Numbered from the stretch's first letter, positions 10,696-24,750 are shown. The stretch is DNA of 64,000 bases from Limnanthes douglasii subsp. nivea (GCA_036936605.1 JAUPFV010000004.1:182050807-182114806); one strand, 5' to 3'. A program made the numbers and translations. Notes: generated from the letters alone by a model not told the origin.

Positions 10696-12400
10696 TATAT
10701 GTTATGGTATAACTTTAATACTATTTAAGATGCTTATATTCACACCAAAAATGTCAAATGCAAGATTAAAATTTTTATCACTCAAAGATCTAAGATATTA
10801 GCTCTTGTGTAAGAAGATTCATTAATAGTTTATGAGAACATTTCTCTTAGAGTGATTCTTTAGAGAGTTTGATAGAGTCTATCCAAAATTGTTTTGACTA
10901 AAATATGTTGAAAATTTTATCAATTGTATCAAGATAGTATAACTTGTGCATAATATTGAAAGTTAATCTATCTCCAATGAAGTTAAGTTATTGTCTTGGT
11001 AAATCATGTTGAGTTTATTTTATGTACTTGGATATTGTAAAAAGAATTGATACATTATACCAATTTGATAGAAAATGTTAACAAGCAACGATAATCAAAT
11101 TCTAATATTTAACATACACTTGAAATCATAGTTTGTGCATTAAAGCTTGAAGATAATTTTCCTTAAGAGTGAGAGAATGATATGAATATAGATCGCCAAA
11201 TCATGTTAATTAGAATGGACAGCAAAAAAATTATCAATAAAAGAATAATTAAATATTTTGTTGAATAAAAACTAAAACGTGCATTTTTTAGAAATCTGTA
11301 CAATTAAAAGGGATTTAGAGAAATATTAATGGCTCCAAATTAAAGTATTTATGATGAGTAACTAAAATATTTATGAATATTTAGTCTATAAAAGTTGTTG
11401 TAAATTCAACATTAATGATTTAGAGAGTGTTTCTATGTAGTTGTTTGCTAACAACTTGATTTATTAAATGATTTTTCATCTCATTTGTGGTGTCCTTACT
11501 ATACCAAGGTTCTTTAATTGCTAAGAAATGGGTCAAGGTCTCATATACTCCTTATGTTTTTTGGCGTTGCATATCATATTCCAGACGAGTTTGGTCGTAT
11601 TGTTGATTGGGTTCATATCATAAATATCATTTAATAAAAAAAAATCGAAGGGAAAAGAGTACAAATATACATAGCATTCTTATGTTATCTCATAAGCAGA
11701 GGCTTACACCATTTAAAAATTGCAAGAATTTTCAAACATTGCTTTGAAAATTTCTTTAGGTTATATGTAGAGGTACTCAAGTAGCCTCCATAGTAATTTT
11801 GAAGTATGAAGGAAGCACTATTGTTGGAAGTCGGTTATGTAATCAATATATACGATACTTTTTTATCTGAATAAGTCAAAATGTTATTTCACATTACAAG
11901 TGTTTGTTAATACTTGTATTTCCGTGAACTCTATATATGCAGAAATTAGGTCTTTTGATACGCCAAGATATGTGAAGTATTAAGCTGGTAATGATAAGTA
12001 AAATTAAAATTTCCATGTATTGGAGAATGGAGAATCTGTTTCATACATATTACATGTATGGAGAACTCTCATTACTGTAGCATGCGTGGTGTTGCATCTT
12101 CGGCTTCCTTTGTTATAATTGGTGTGCATGTCTAAATCCAAACCACATGTATGAAAAATAAAATTTGAACCTTCATTATATGATTGAATAAATGGTTATG
12201 ATTTATTTATTCCTTAAATAACCCATTTCCTCATAATTTGAATTTTTTTCCTCAAACTTCACTATCTTTGTCCTCTTTTAAGTTTTTTATCGCACTACCT
12301 TTGTTCTTTTTTCTCCTTTTAGTTTAATAGTTTTAAGCTACATTCTATATTCTTATTCTTATATATTTTCACTTTAAACTATTTCCTTCTTTAAGTATGT
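10696..12400. other. AT-rich interval without recognisable genes
   Basis: Both strands are full of stops. I see no domain, no terminal repeat and no clear tandem repeat. The left-hand end (3' LTR) of element E would be expected here, but I could not define it. Confidence 0.5.
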
Positions 12401-15130
12401 TTAGACTATGGGGTTGCATTTACACGATTCAAACGAAGAAAAATCTGATAGTCAGAATCATAGTTCAAGTGGATTATTGGATCTTTCTCATGAAGACAAT
12501 AAATCCGATTTGGATTTTGTGATGTCTCGCAAACCTCATCGTACCTCTTCCATTGATATTAAGCCTTTACATACGTCGCCATCATATTGGTTGTTTCATA
12601 CAAAAAATCTTGATTCTTTTACTCTTTCTTTATTTGGGTTAATGAATGTATAATCGGTATTAAATTGGGTACTTCCATGACAAATGGATATGATATATTT
12701 TTTTATGATCTAGGGAAGATGGAAACTGAACGGTCCTAAAAACAATAAAACTTCTCACAAACTGATAAAGATGGAGCTGACAACTGAAACGACATATTTT
12801 TCATAATTTGAAAAGTATATGTACATCAAACCAATAAATATCTCTCAAAATATTTTAGAATAAGGGATTTCCGACAACATGAGTGTTTGGCTTCCAAATA
12901 TAAAATACATTTTATGATGCTAGAACTAATTAACCGGTGTTCTTCACCACTTTGTTTGATATAAGGATTTATTTTCCGTGACATTGAGTCTAATGTGCTT
13001 TTTGGTGCCGAATATATGGAAGATCTTGCTCGAGATTATTGTTAAATGTTATTGATGTTAAAGACTTCATCTCGTTGATAACTATTAGCTCGAGGAAGAC
13101 AAACCCCTTAATTCTACATGGCCATTAGTTGTGACATCAATCATGTCTAACCTTCTCGATTGCGATAATACATTAAATATAGAAGTTTTTTTAGGAAAAA
13201 GCCGGGAGGAGCTGAAATCATTGTTGTATTGTTACTGAAAAATATCACATAAAATGTCTTCACTTTGGTTTTTGTTTCTTTTGATTTATTTGATATTTGT
13301 GATTTGTGAAGCTTCATTTTGATTAGTTGGTTTTCGAAAGACAAATTGTACCAATTTTGCATAATATGAAAAAGGTTTATACGAGTTCATGTGAAAAGCT
13401 AATTCTATTCATGTTGATCTTATGGATTTTGCCAACCACCAAATAGCATAAGTAAATTATGATCTTGAAGAACTTTTTGGTTTACGGGTTTTAGCCAAAT
13501 CATACTGAGTCCACAACCATGAATATCTAGGACGCGTCATCCAAGATTATAGTAAGACACAAACTTCACAAACCAAGGCCATAACACCTAAATTAATATT
13601 ACTTCTTGTAGTACTATATTCAAAATATTCTTGGTTTGAAAAAGATGATTCAAAGCTAAAAAATATTGTTGTTGGACATTTATTCTGAAATTTTTTAGGG
13701 TAAAAGCTTATAACCCGAAAACCAAGATTTTTAGACCTAACTCTCCAAAGACCACTGAAGGAACAAATATAGTGGTGGAAACAAAGATTGTTGATCATCA
13801 TTCTACCAAATTTGTGGAGTTAAGTATAGATCGATTAATCCAAAAACCGACGCAACCAATTCTTGTGCTAAGGAATCTTCTATAAAAACGTTAATTTTTA
13901 GTTTTCCAACTGTCAATGTAACTAACCAAAAGAGGTAAGTGGGTCATGTTAAGGTATATTCCTTTAAGTATTTAGCTGTTGGGGTTGAGTGTAGAAACAA
14001 AGGCCTTGATTTGACCATTAATCCAACTGTAACTTTCTAAAAGTGGATTATTATTACTAATCTTGGTCGTCAAGTTGATGACAAGAAACCTTCTCATATT
14101 TGAAAGAGAAGGAGAAAACTCATAATATTTTATATTTAATCAGACATCAATGAAACAAAAATGTTAAAACTGCTACATATTTAGAACAACTTGCCGACAA
14201 TGTAAAAAAAAGAGTTAAAACGATGACAATGGGACTCGTTTAGAGGGTATAAAATTAATAAAGTAAGGAATATTGGGTCAATTAGGTATATACATAGGCA
14301 TAAATTTATGGCTACTATCAATGATCCCACCACATGGCGAGCTCTCCATGATCCCATGAACATTCACCTAATCACCCTAGTCGTTTTATGCTCATGGGGT
14401 TTCTCTTTTGATTTTTCTCCAAGACGACGCCATATCTAATAAAGAAATTCTCGATTATATGATGATAATTGGAAATCATGAAAGAAAATACATTTGTTTG
14501 CTATTTGTTTTTTATAATTTAGAGGATTATACATCATTGCCTTATGTTCTTTACCAACTTATACATTGTAATAAATATTCGGTTACTCCCGCTATCTATG
14601 GAGTAGTTGTTAATTTTCATCAAGTTGTTCGTGGGTAATTTTTTATCCCACGATCTCGATGCCCATTTAATAATTCCTTTAATGACGTCACATATCTTTC
14701 CAAATAACTATCGTTTGTTGTTTTTCATTGGTCGACTATTTCTTATATATATATATATTCCTTCTTCCCTTGAACTAAATTATCCTTCTGATCGTATTCT
14801 GGCCGAGGGTTTGTCACTCAATCGTCCTTTGTTTGATCCTTCGTCATTCTCACTGTTGATCAAGCATGTTTTTTTGTGGGCTTACATGTTTATCAATTCA
14901 CCTTTTGTCTACTCGGCCATCTTCTTGTAGTTTACCGAGCTTACCTAATCTTCTATAATGGACATATTATAACCAAGGGGTATAACCTTATCATAATGTA
15001 AGAAAAACTGGAAATGATCCTCCTTCTGTAATTGAGACCTAAGTTATTACTAAGCTTCTTTATATGATCTACGCTCATCCCATTGAAGATATTGTTGTAT
15101 TTACCGAAACTGACCCCTCACTGTAATTTT
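12400..15130 (+). pseudogene. Possible aORF of element E
   Basis: Weakly coding stretch on the plus strand. An 81-codon frame (12408-12653) is Ser/Asp/His-rich with acidic patches. Further open pieces lie at 14408-14638 and 14607-14930, and a run ending AHPIEDIVVFTETDPSL stops at about 15124. I cannot match any piece to the aORFs of A-D. The reason to suspect an aORF is geometry: it lies downstream of, and opposite to, the minus-strand integrase and RT of element E, exactly as in element B. Unrelated degenerate sequence is equally possible. Confidence 0.3.
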
Positions 15131-15354
15131 TCTTTCTTCATTCGTGTACTTTTTGTACTTGTTTTTCCATAATGAAATTATTTTTTATATGAAGTCCTTG
15201 GAAGACTGAGATATTTTGATATATGAAAATTTATTTCTTTTTACTGTGTTGCTTATGTTTTTTAATAACTTTATATCTTCAACTTACTGTTTTGTTGAAA
15301 AATATATTCAATTTAAGTTTCAAATTATATTTTTTGTGAAGATGTTTGGTGAAT

Positions 15355-15770
15355 TCATAGAGTGTTCAGAAATATGTTTTGAAACATCTAACACTTAGAT
15401 TATTGAAGAGGTTCGAATATTCTTTTGAGTAACTAAAACTACGTTAAAATAATCAAATACTTGGATTTCTTGAAGGGCTTCGAGGACTCCATAAAATGTT
15501 TAAGAATATGTTTAGAATCATCGAACACTTATGTAAATCTAACAAAAGAAGTTTGTTAATAAAATATACCGCATTAAAAACTTCCTACATCATCGAAGTA
15601 GGAAATAATGAACGTAAAATATAAAAAACGTAGTGAGGGATAACAAAGAAGTTGTACTTCTTCATCCAATAATTTGTATGTTACACACTTGTCTTTGCCT
15701 TATATTATGTATGGTCTTTTCCAGTTTGGCATGGGTTTGTCTTATATTATGTATGGTCTTTTCTATTTTC
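15355..15770. repeat. Imperfect internal repeats in element E spacer
   Basis: A phrase like aatatgttttgaaacatctaac recurs about 150 bp later as aatatgtttagaatcatcgaac. The phrase tatattatgtatggtctttt occurs twice at about 15700-15765. This is the position (between aORF and integrase) where the related elements carry tandem repeats. Confidence 0.45.
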
Positions 15771-16199
15771 ATCTATTATATACGGTTTAGATCTTCTGTC
15801 TTTTGAATTGTATTCTTCTTCATATGTTGATATTTTGAATAATGGAATAGTATTTTCTGTTTCCATTACAGCCTTCATGACATAGACTAAGGAGAATGAT
15901 GTATTGCCAATTGTATTTCGTGAGATATCATATATGACTGCATGACTTCATGCATGAAGTCATTCCATTTCTCGATTATACCTTTCAAAATTCTTTCAAT
16001 GTCTTCTAGATTTTTTTTGTTTATAATTTTCACTAGCCTATTTTTTTCGGGCATGGAAGAGAGAGGATATGTTTTGTGTTGTAACTTTTGTTATCAAGAA
16101 AGACGTTATCGATCATTTGGAAAGTATAACATATTTTCTATTATAGTGACCCTTGGTATTACATATATTAACAGAAGTTTATATTCACAAACTCAAGAA

Positions 16200-18700
16200 C
16201 TTATTTTTCCGTGATATTTGTTAAATGATCAACTTCCACCCACTTTGAAAAATATTCTAAAATGATTAAGAGGTATTCCCTTCCCCATGAGGCCTTCTTG
16301 ATGGGAAATAAAATGTCAATGTCTCATTTGTCTCGTCTTTGAGATGGTTTTCAGAAGAATATTGAGGATTTTGATCGAGTTAGAAAAATGTTGGCAAGTG
16401 TTAAAACATGTGAAAAACTCTTTTGCGTTTGCCACGTGGTTGGACAATAATATACTTGTAAAATGAAACTTATATGCAATGCCTTATATTTATAGTGGGC
16501 ACTTCCTTCCCCATCATAGAGTTATACAACAATAAATTTTGACTCTTCGGGTTAAATACACCAAATTGATCTAATTCTGATGTGTTTGGCTTCGACATTA
16601 TATTCGGATAGTATTCATGCTCTGATGTATGCCTTAATAGGCGATATTCAATCATCCTTATCTCAAGTAAGAATTAATTTGGGTGTCAAAGCCCTTTTTA
16701 AGATTATATTTTGCAAAGTGGCTGAGGGTTTCTCCTGAATAAATACTTTCGATGTCGAATCTAGACAGCCCGAAGAGGCAAAGGCATCAAATATTATATT
16801 TTCTACCTTGGAACTTGCTCAAAATTGACTTGAAAATATTGTTGTTTGGCGGAAAAGTTATTTTAAGTACTGAATTAAGTTATCATTTTTATATTTTGCT
16901 TGGCCAAAAGCTTGGTTAGCTACTAGTTAGGAATATGTTAAAATCACCCTTCTAGCCCCATAGATGTTAACAAGTCTCAGTCTTACGATCACGGTTTCAT
17001 AATCTATCTTCTTGTTAGAGGAAAAAAAAGAAAACTTGATAACTTAATTTATTATTTATTCTAAAGGAGATTAGTTCCACTTCTACACCGGAACCCATGT
17101 TATAAGTCTTTTATTAGGATGAACCTTCCATGTTTGTTTGCGATAGTCTGTCGAAGGTAGTGGTATTTTAGACTGGAACTTAATTAGGAAAGTTGCGAAA
17201 TCTTGAGTCTAATTATTGTTCTCGGCTCAAACCTGATGTCTAAGTCAGCTAAATTTCAATCTACCAAACATGTCTAGTTTTTATAACATATTCCTGAGTC
17301 AGAATGAAGTCATTACCACTATAATATGTTCCTTGAAGTAAGACCTCATCTTCCTAAGTACTATTACTAAGGCTAGGGAAAGTTTTGCAACTGTAAATAG
17401 TGTGTATTGGTGTCTAGTAATGGCTTAATAACTTAACATATAACTCATGATTTATTTCTTTATTCCCTAACTAGAATTGTACTAACTGCCTAATCAGACA
17501 TAATAAAATAAATAAATAAAAACTCACTAGACTTTTAATTTATCAACACTTTGGTTAAGGTTAATAAATCATTGATCTTTTTGAAAGATGTGTATGCATG
17601 AATCCGATCGAATTTCCAACCCTTTTAAGTATCTGAATGTAGGGTTTACAGTTGTCCAAAAAATGAAAGATGGATATGATTAAAGTTTTTAATATTTCAC
17701 CCAAGATCTAAATTTCTTTGATAATTTATGGTGGCTTCATCGTAGTCAAGTTTGAAAGTTATATAGTATCTACTTCTATCTCTTTCTCACTGACCACGTA
17801 CCCCAGAAACTTTCATGATTTAACGCTAGAAGTACATTTATCAGGATTTAAATTTACCATGACCATTTGAATGTTAATAAAAATCTCGATAAGGTGCGCC
17901 ATGTGATCTGTATCCTAATTTATCGTGACCAATATGTCATCGATATAGGCTTGTAGGTTACACCCTACTTGGTTTGAGAAGAACTTATTGACCAATCTTT
18001 GATATGTAGACTCAACATTTTAAAGCTTGAATGACATGACCCTATAATAACAAAATCTTCACTCTGTGATGAAAGTAGTTTATTCCTCATATGTTTTATA
18101 CAATATATTCAGGTTATACCCCAAAAATGCATCCATCAAACGATAACATTTTGTTCCCAAAATTTATACCTACCACTTCATCTATATGTAGAATGGGAAA
18201 ATATATTTTGGACATGGTTTGTTCAGATATATAAAATCAATAAACGTCATCCACTTGTCATTTTTCTTCTAGACCAAAATTAGTTTGGTTGTCCACATCG
18301 GATCAAGTAGTTATGGGATGTGAACTACTTCACTGAGCATATCTACTTAAGCTTCCATCGCTTTAATCTTTTATGATAGGTTGAAACCTGCAATCTATAG
18401 ATAACCTGTGGGACATTCTTTCAGTATGGAATCCTCTTACACAATAGATGTAAATATCTCCAAGTTTTTTAGCAAATATTTTTATTAATCCATATATAAA
18501 GGTAGTTGGTATGTCTCGGGTGTGACGAAGGATTTTGTTTCTTCTATTGAGATGGATTCTATTTTTTCCTTCGGCTCAACTAGATAAGATGTCTCTCTTA
18601 GGTTATACATATCGTCAAGGATGATGGTAAAACACAAAGCTCAATCTTGGTTGAGTAGGAAATAATCTACTTTAATTCTGGTTGTCTAATTTGAGAAATG
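16200..18700 (-). pseudogene. Element E: decayed Ty3/gypsy pol (INT, RNase H, RT)
   Basis: Minus-strand pol remnant, too broken for long ORFs. RT is at about 18330-17780, with motifs in order: a fingers block ending NDKWMTFIDFIYLN, MDAFLGYN, SFKLKNVESTYQRLVNKFF, AYIDDILVT (YIDD at about 17940) and NPDKCTSSVKSWKFLGYVVSE. RNase H should lie at about 17600-16900 but is barely visible. Integrase is at about 16450-16210, with YYCPTTWQ, DILFPIKKASWGREYLLIILEYFSKWVEVDH. Motif spacing and sequence fit the Tat/Athila branch. This is the oldest-looking gypsy copy here. Confidence 0.75.
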
Positions 18701-19200
18701 ATGCGCCTTTTATAGTAGCTGTCCTAGTCGAAAGGAGGAAAGTGAAACCTCTTTTATTAGTGGGCTCATATCATTGAGAAAACGAAAATAATATCATACC
18801 TAGATAATAACGGTATTAAGATGCCACTATGTCGAGATATATTGTCTGCTTTTCTTGGAAAGTACATCACTCCAAAAATATTTTAAGTTCAATATTGTTT
18901 TCTTTCTATTTTGACCATTATGCCTACCTTGCTTCTTGTGGGACTACTGTTTTGTACCATTATCAAAGAAGATTCATATAAAAATGCACTTCTTTATGAA
19001 TGAAATCTTTTTATCTACTTTGATTTGGTATTTTATCTTCAATATTGAATCATATCTTCTTTGACCTGTTGGAGGAACAAACAAATGGTAGTTTTTCTCC
19101 TTTAGTTGATATATTAAAAGAGTATGGGGATAGTCTAAGTTATCATTTTACCCCTGTCACGAAAACAAGGCTCAGATGCACGCAATGCCTTGTTTCTCTT

Positions 19201-19512
19201 CATGCAATGACGAGAAAAATGTGTCTTGACCTTCATGCACGAGTGTGAATGATCACAAGTTGTAGAAAATTTTCCCGATATGCTTGATGACTCAAGATCA
19301 TATTTCATGAAATGACGAGAAAAATGTGTCTTGACCTTCATGCCCGAGTGTGAATGATCACAAGTTGTAGAAAATTTTCCCGATATGCTTGATGACTCAA
19401 GATCAGATTTCATGCAATAACGAGAAAAATGTGTCTTGACCTTCACGCCCTAGTGTGGATGATCACAAGTTGTAGAAAGGTTTCCCGATATGCTTGATGA
19501 CTCACGATCACA
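19201..19512. repeat. 105-bp tandem repeat, three copies
   Basis: Units start at 19201, 19306 and 19411, exactly 105 bp apart and nearly identical. Because 105 is a multiple of three, a minus-strand frame stays open across all copies and repeats a 35-residue unit (contains FSRH and SGKFSTTCDHSH). It sits at the 5' side of element E's pol. It may be part of a gag-protease linker, or simply non-coding. Confidence 0.88.
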
Positions 19513-20160
19513 GTACTCTTTCAGGTTTTTTCCTTGAATGTTGGGAACGATAATTAATTTTTTGTCTGGTAGGATCATGCCAGCCATTTCTAAGCATGGA
19601 ACATGTATTATCGTCTCATTCTGACCTCTTCAGGAAATTAAGAAACATAACACAGAGTCTATCGACGTGTTGGGTTGGTATCCACCACCAAATTGCGAAT
19701 CATTGTTATCTGAGTTAGGTGATTTTCTCTTATGTCTTCCAACTGAATTTGAATGTTTGTAGAGACAACAAGAGCCTCACGTATAAGGTTTTGTTCTGAA
19801 GTTACATAAGTGATTGACATTATTGCTCCTTTTAGAGTTTCTAATTTTTTGATGATTTTATTTAGCTAAAAAGTAAACAGTTAGTTAGTGGAAAAGAAGA
19901 TAAGAAGATATAATATGTACAAGATATATGATAGATTGTACAAATTAAAAGCTCCATAACATTTAAAGTTTATGCCTTATTTATAGGCAATGTTTAGGCC
20001 ATGAGCTATTGTGAGCTTCTAACCTTATCCTCATACATTAAGATTATGTTACATAACCTTAAGTCTTACACGTTTATATATTGTTTCAAGTGCGTTGTTT
20101 GTTTACCGATTTGGCCTAAAGCCTAATTTAACTTTTCTAAAACAATTTTTTACCCAAACT
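19513..20160 (-). repeat. Possible 5' LTR/leader region of element E
   Basis: On the minus strand, cctataaataaggc (about 19977-19990) is a good TATA box, followed downstream by T/A-rich leader DNA towards pol. This is where a 5' LTR of element E would be. No LTR ends or primer site could be fixed. Confidence 0.25.
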
Positions 20161-23060
20161 TTATTTTTTAAAATTAAAAATTAATAAAATAAACTTTCAT
20201 AATTCATGATTTTATATATAAAATAATAAATTATATATATAATAAAAGATTTTAAAATTTAAAATTCTTAATATCACAAGAATATCAAAAGTTATTTTAA
20301 AAGGCACAATCCTTTTCATAAATATTTATAAATATATAAGTCATCGATGGAAATAACAACTATCGCAATGAGTTTAACTTATCCTTTTAATAAAACATTA
20401 TATTAAAATAATGTATAATCAAATAGCATTATCCTAGAGGACAAAACGTGATGATAATGATGAATGATGAAACTCATTGTTTTTAAGATTACCGGGTTAA
20501 TATTGGTTTTTATTATTCTCATTCCATATAAATTTATAGTATCAAAATATTTTTTATATGGAAAATTTAATAAATATAATAAGTCCATAGTATATTGGAC
20601 CTATATATAATAATATATTAAGTGTGATGGAAATTTATGGTATAAATATATATCGGGCGATGCAGATCTTGAAGATAGGGCCATTAAACTATCACTTAAT
20701 ATATCGGATTTTTAAAAAGATCCAGTAAAATGTTATGGTCGCCTCGAGTGGAAAAAAAATCAGAACTTTAACAATCTACAACTAATTAATTGGATGGTTT
20801 AAATAAAAAACGATTTAGTATATTATATATAATACCTTCGGTAAATTACGTGGAATGCTAATTAAAAAGGCGTAAATATAACTAATTGTCTAAAACCATA
20901 ATTTCATTATAATGTGATATTTTATTATTTATAAAAAAACGTAGGTGCACTGTCTCTCTCTAATCTAAATCCATAGTTCTATATTATTATCTTTCATTCC
21001 ATGTTGTTTTTTTTATCCTTCAAAGACAACTATTATAGCAGTTTGTAAATTGGGGAAAGATCCATAACATATTCCTCTTCAAGAGCTGAGATCACAAGAT
21101 TTCTTGTATAAAGGATATGCAATTATGTTTGAAGATATATAAACTTGTATGTCCATCTTCACCTTAATTATACATGTCTCTTAAATCAAAGGATTGAACC
21201 TAACACCATAGGGTTTTTGACCTTATAGAGTGTTTATATAACAATCGGTATCATATCAAACTAATTTATACATTATTTAGAGTAGAGTATATCTCTTAAT
21301 TCAGTCTCCCAAAGCTAAATTTATGAATTGATTGAAATTTTGAAAAAAAACCCTATTTTTAATGACTATAAAACCTTAAAGCATGTTATGGATAGAAGAA
21401 TATATTATGAATGATTAGGGCATGATTGGTACCAGTGAGAGACATAATTGGTTAATTATATGGCATGATTGAGTTTTCAAATATAGATTTCAAAAATATT
21501 TGGATAAAACACCAATTAAGATCAAGCCATGGGTTTGTTTATAAATCCCTAATGATTACCGTGATAAACCACCTCGAGAGCCCCAAATTACCATGGCATG
21601 CAATAATATCGTAATGGGAAACATAAAAATTAGGTTTTTTCACCATGACAACCCTTATTGTCGCCGTAACGAATCACCTTTATTCGCATAGTGATTGTTT
21701 TTCTTGTATGTGCCTTTGTTGCAAAGAAACCTTTTAGACCTGCATCAAACCAATTCAGTTATTAATTAATTTTGATTTTGACTATATATTTCTCAATTCA
21801 ATATGTTAAGCATGTTCGAACTATCACGTATAAGATGATATGTTGTCATGTTTAGGTATAATGTTGAGGGTTTGAGGGTTTAAGTGTTTACAATTATGTA
21901 GCCTCATTTATTTTCACATTAAGAATAATATAATGATTCACAATGTATGGCCTTTGGGCTATGATATAATCACTAATTTTCATTTTTATCTATTTAACGT
22001 TTGTAGTTTGATCGAAATTTATCTCTCATTAGATATATGAGATTTTGACGGGATATTTCACATCTCAGACATTCCTTTAGATGCTCGCAGCATAATGAAA
22101 CACAACAAACAAATGTTTATTCAACTAATTAGATACGTTAGTCGCGTTTGTATGGCATACAAAGTGAACATTTCAGATGGTCATTCTTTGAAACCATATT
22201 GACAAACCTTTCATCCAACACGTGTAAGATTTGTCAAGGCGAATCATGAATAAAAATGGTTTGAAGGATCATATTAAAGCATCGGTTATCGTGGGTGTAG
22301 TCCAACCCTTATAGAATACGACCTCGTATTGATCTCCATGGTGAACAACTCGTTGCATGATATGTTGTTGTGTTTATATGCACCATACTCATGCACAACT
22401 AGTTTTCATAGTTAAATGGTACATTTAGTATACCATGAAAATACTTAACTATGTTCAGTACATAAAGTTTTATTACTTATAGATATGATCTTAAGCCAAC
22501 ACTGTATTTAGAAGTGATTCATAGAGCGTTGCCGTACTTTTGTCATGTTAGGACTGAATGGCATAGACAACTGGATCCAATAGGATAACCCCACCCCTTT
22601 TATAGGTCTAGTCTCATAAGTTGCAATGTCTCACAAAGTGGAGTCCTAAAAGCCTTCTTAACTTCTTAGACCATTAATGTGGATAATGTTAAGGACATGT
22701 TTACATATCTCAAAAAGAGTTCTAATAAATCGCCATGGTTTGAAATTAAGAGCCTAATTGTTAAACTCTCGACGATTAAATACAAATGCAATATAAAAAC
22801 CTAAGAGAATATTTTTTAAATGGCAAACATTCATGGGATATTAAAGGCATTATAAATTAACCTTCCAAAGAGTGTTGTAGTATCTAAAATTTTGTTCTTG
22901 TTCCCTCATGGCCCATTTCCCTAGACATAACCTATGATATCCTTGACAAGAAATCAAACATAAACATTGTCATTTTTTTAACATTGTACATGAAGATAAA
23001 GCTCATAAAATTAATGAAAACACCCAAACAAATATGAATGAAGATCAACATGAGATCTTT
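20161..23060. other. AT-rich interval without recognisable genes
   Basis: No coding frame above about 60 codons, no recognised domain, and no clear terminal or tandem repeat. Short phrases resemble decayed transposon DNA but cannot be assigned. Confidence 0.5.
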
Positions 23061-23071
23061 AAAGTACCAAC

Positions 23072-23430
23072 TGTTAGAATTTGTCCAATAACTCACTCAA
23101 GAGCAATGAAGCTTCGTATATAGTTCAATAAGGTTTTGATGATTGGTATTTCTTTGTATGACTATAAATAAATTCTTAGAGTATTTGATTTGTTGAGACC
23201 GGTTGAGTAGAACTCTAATATATAAAAGAGTTTCTACTCAAAACATATGACAAATGATAAATCTATCTTTACATTATTTTTGTGAGAATCGAGTTTAATC
23301 ATGTTTATCAAAGGATTATCCATTCTATTTATGGTGCAACTCAATCCACCATCTATTTTTCATCATAATTAATTTTGATTTTGTTTGTGAGCGTTCTCTG
23401 AATTAAAACGAATCAAATCATTTTCATGCC
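23072..23430 (+). repeat. Candidate LTR upstream of the split gag
   Basis: Begins tgttagaatttg, carries a TATA box (ctataaataaatt, about 23162) and ends near aatcaaatca, shortly before the gag start at 23500. Position suggests it is the 5' LTR of the chromovirus remnant that was split by the next element. No second LTR was found in the window. Confidence 0.35.
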
Positions 23431-23499
23431 GATCATATGGTAGTATAACCAAAATGTCTCTTATCAAGATTGTGTTATCCTTTTATACACTTTGTTACA

Positions 23500-23559
23500 A
23501 TGGTAGAAACCAATATGGAGGCTCTTGATCGATTGATGAATGCTATATAAGTTCATATG
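23500..23559 (+). pseudogene. First 20 codons of a chromovirus gag, split by insertion
   Basis: ATG at 23500 opens a frame (MVETNMEALDRLMN, one stop) that ends exactly at the left target duplication. Removing the inserted element joins it in frame to 33587, where the text continues MQI.SDTM.AK. This resembles the MQIQNETMQAQ start of the inserted element's own gag. It is the N-terminal end of the gag continued at 33587-34370. Confidence 0.6.
23555..23559. repeat. Left target duplication (atatg) of the gag-only element
   Basis: atatg here and atatg at 33582-33586 immediately flank the LTR ends. This is the 5-bp duplication usual for LTR retrotransposons. Confidence 0.85.
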
Positions 23560-24149
23560 TGATGTAGGTACGAAAGCGGTGTGATTGTAGAAGTTGTTGT
23601 TCGAAGAACACTCACAACTTTAACATATTTAAATATTGATAGATAGATGATAGATCGAGCTACGCCACAAAAATGATTGAAAGACTTTGATAAGCATAAC
23701 TCCAAAGTAAATTTATCTTGGATAAATCAGAATGAAAGATCAACTAAACTTGTTCTCACAAGAATAGTTTAAAGATAAATCTTTCAAAGACAAATATGTG
23801 AGTAAAACCCTTTTTTTAATGATAATTTTAACTTGATTAATTGTATACGATTATTACAAATAATCTAGGATTTATATACATCAATACAAAGAAAGACAAA
23901 AATTAGAAACATAATAATTCTCTTTAACTCTCTCAAAAGAGAATTAAAAGATTTTAAAAACTCAACAAACTAAAAGAGTAAATCGGATTATAAATACCTA
24001 ATAATTCTCTTTGAGTCTAACAAAGAAAAATAAAAATACTTAAACTAAATATTGGATAATAAATACCTAATAAATCTAATTTAATTCTCTTAAAAATAAT
24101 AAAAATACTTAGAAATAAATACTTAAGATATATTTGTGGTCCCGTATTA
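23560..24149 (-). repeat. 3' LTR of the gag-only element
   Basis: 590 bp, homologous to 32957-33581. On the plus strand it starts tgatgtagg and ends cgtatta, where the partner ends cgtatca. The element-orientation terminus is thus TA instead of TG, one mutation away from canonical. Confidence 0.88.
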
Positions 24150-24158
24150 TTCTCCCAC
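24150..24158 (-). other. Polypurine tract of the gag-only element
   Basis: On the minus strand, gtgggagaa directly abuts the 3' LTR. Its position and purine content suit plus-strand priming. Confidence 0.6.
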
Positions 24159-24164
24159 TCTTAA

Positions 24165-24750
24165 GAAAAAAACTTGTCCTCAAAGTTTCGCAATGGAAAG
24201 TATGATTTCAATTATATGGTACATATCAGCAGTTAATATTCTTCGTTTGTTAATCTTCTCAATTAACGGTTTTACAACTCCAAAATACACCGTTAGTTTC
24301 TCTCCATGTAATTTCTGAACCACAAAATCACTTAATGAACATTTAGGCTGATTAGTCACTTGTAGAACTGGAATAACAAATTGGATCGTGCTTTTTTGGA
24401 TGTTCATCTTCTCCATCAACTCACCAGTTTTCTTTTGAAGCTTTTTTTATCTCGTCGAGATTCGTTTTATATGTTGGTATGTTAGGAATTAAAACTTATA
24501 GCACCAAGTTAATCAGATGCTCAATGCGACGAATCTGTGATAAAGAGTGAAGGATTTCTTCGAGAGCACAAACATCAAAATTCTTATCTGTATTAAGCGT
24601 ATAAGATATTTCAATAGGTAGAACTATCTCGGTAGAATGGATAAAATCATTATGGATAGATTATATTAAACCCTCCAACAAATTTTCTGTTTTTGTTATT
24701 TTTGGGACTTCAATTGTCGTTTCCTTGACTTTTGAATTAGTCCCCACTAA
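24165..24750 (-). pseudogene. C-terminal extension of the gag-only element's ORF
   Basis: Continues the gag frame past a stop at 24751. A stretch with NFDVCALEEILHSLSQIRRIEHLINLVL carries two further stops. Then 24419-24180, in a shifted frame, encodes MNIQKSTIQFVIPVLQVTNQ and GEKLTVYFGVVKPLIEKINK. I do not recognise a domain; it is not protease, RT or integrase. The very end on the minus strand (FFLRVGE just before the LTR) resembles the tail found at the end of chromovirus polyproteins. The region may be a rearranged leftover of the parental pol end or a novel Gag-fused domain. Confidence 0.5.

Noticed and set aside
14607..14930. Membrane protein gene
   Set aside because: The hydrophobic look comes from AT-rich DNA (Phe/Ile/Leu codons). 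There is no recognisable family, and flanking frames are broken.
19201..19512. CRISPR or centromeric satellite
   Set aside because: Direct 105-bp units without spacers, only three copies, and inside a retroelement remnant.
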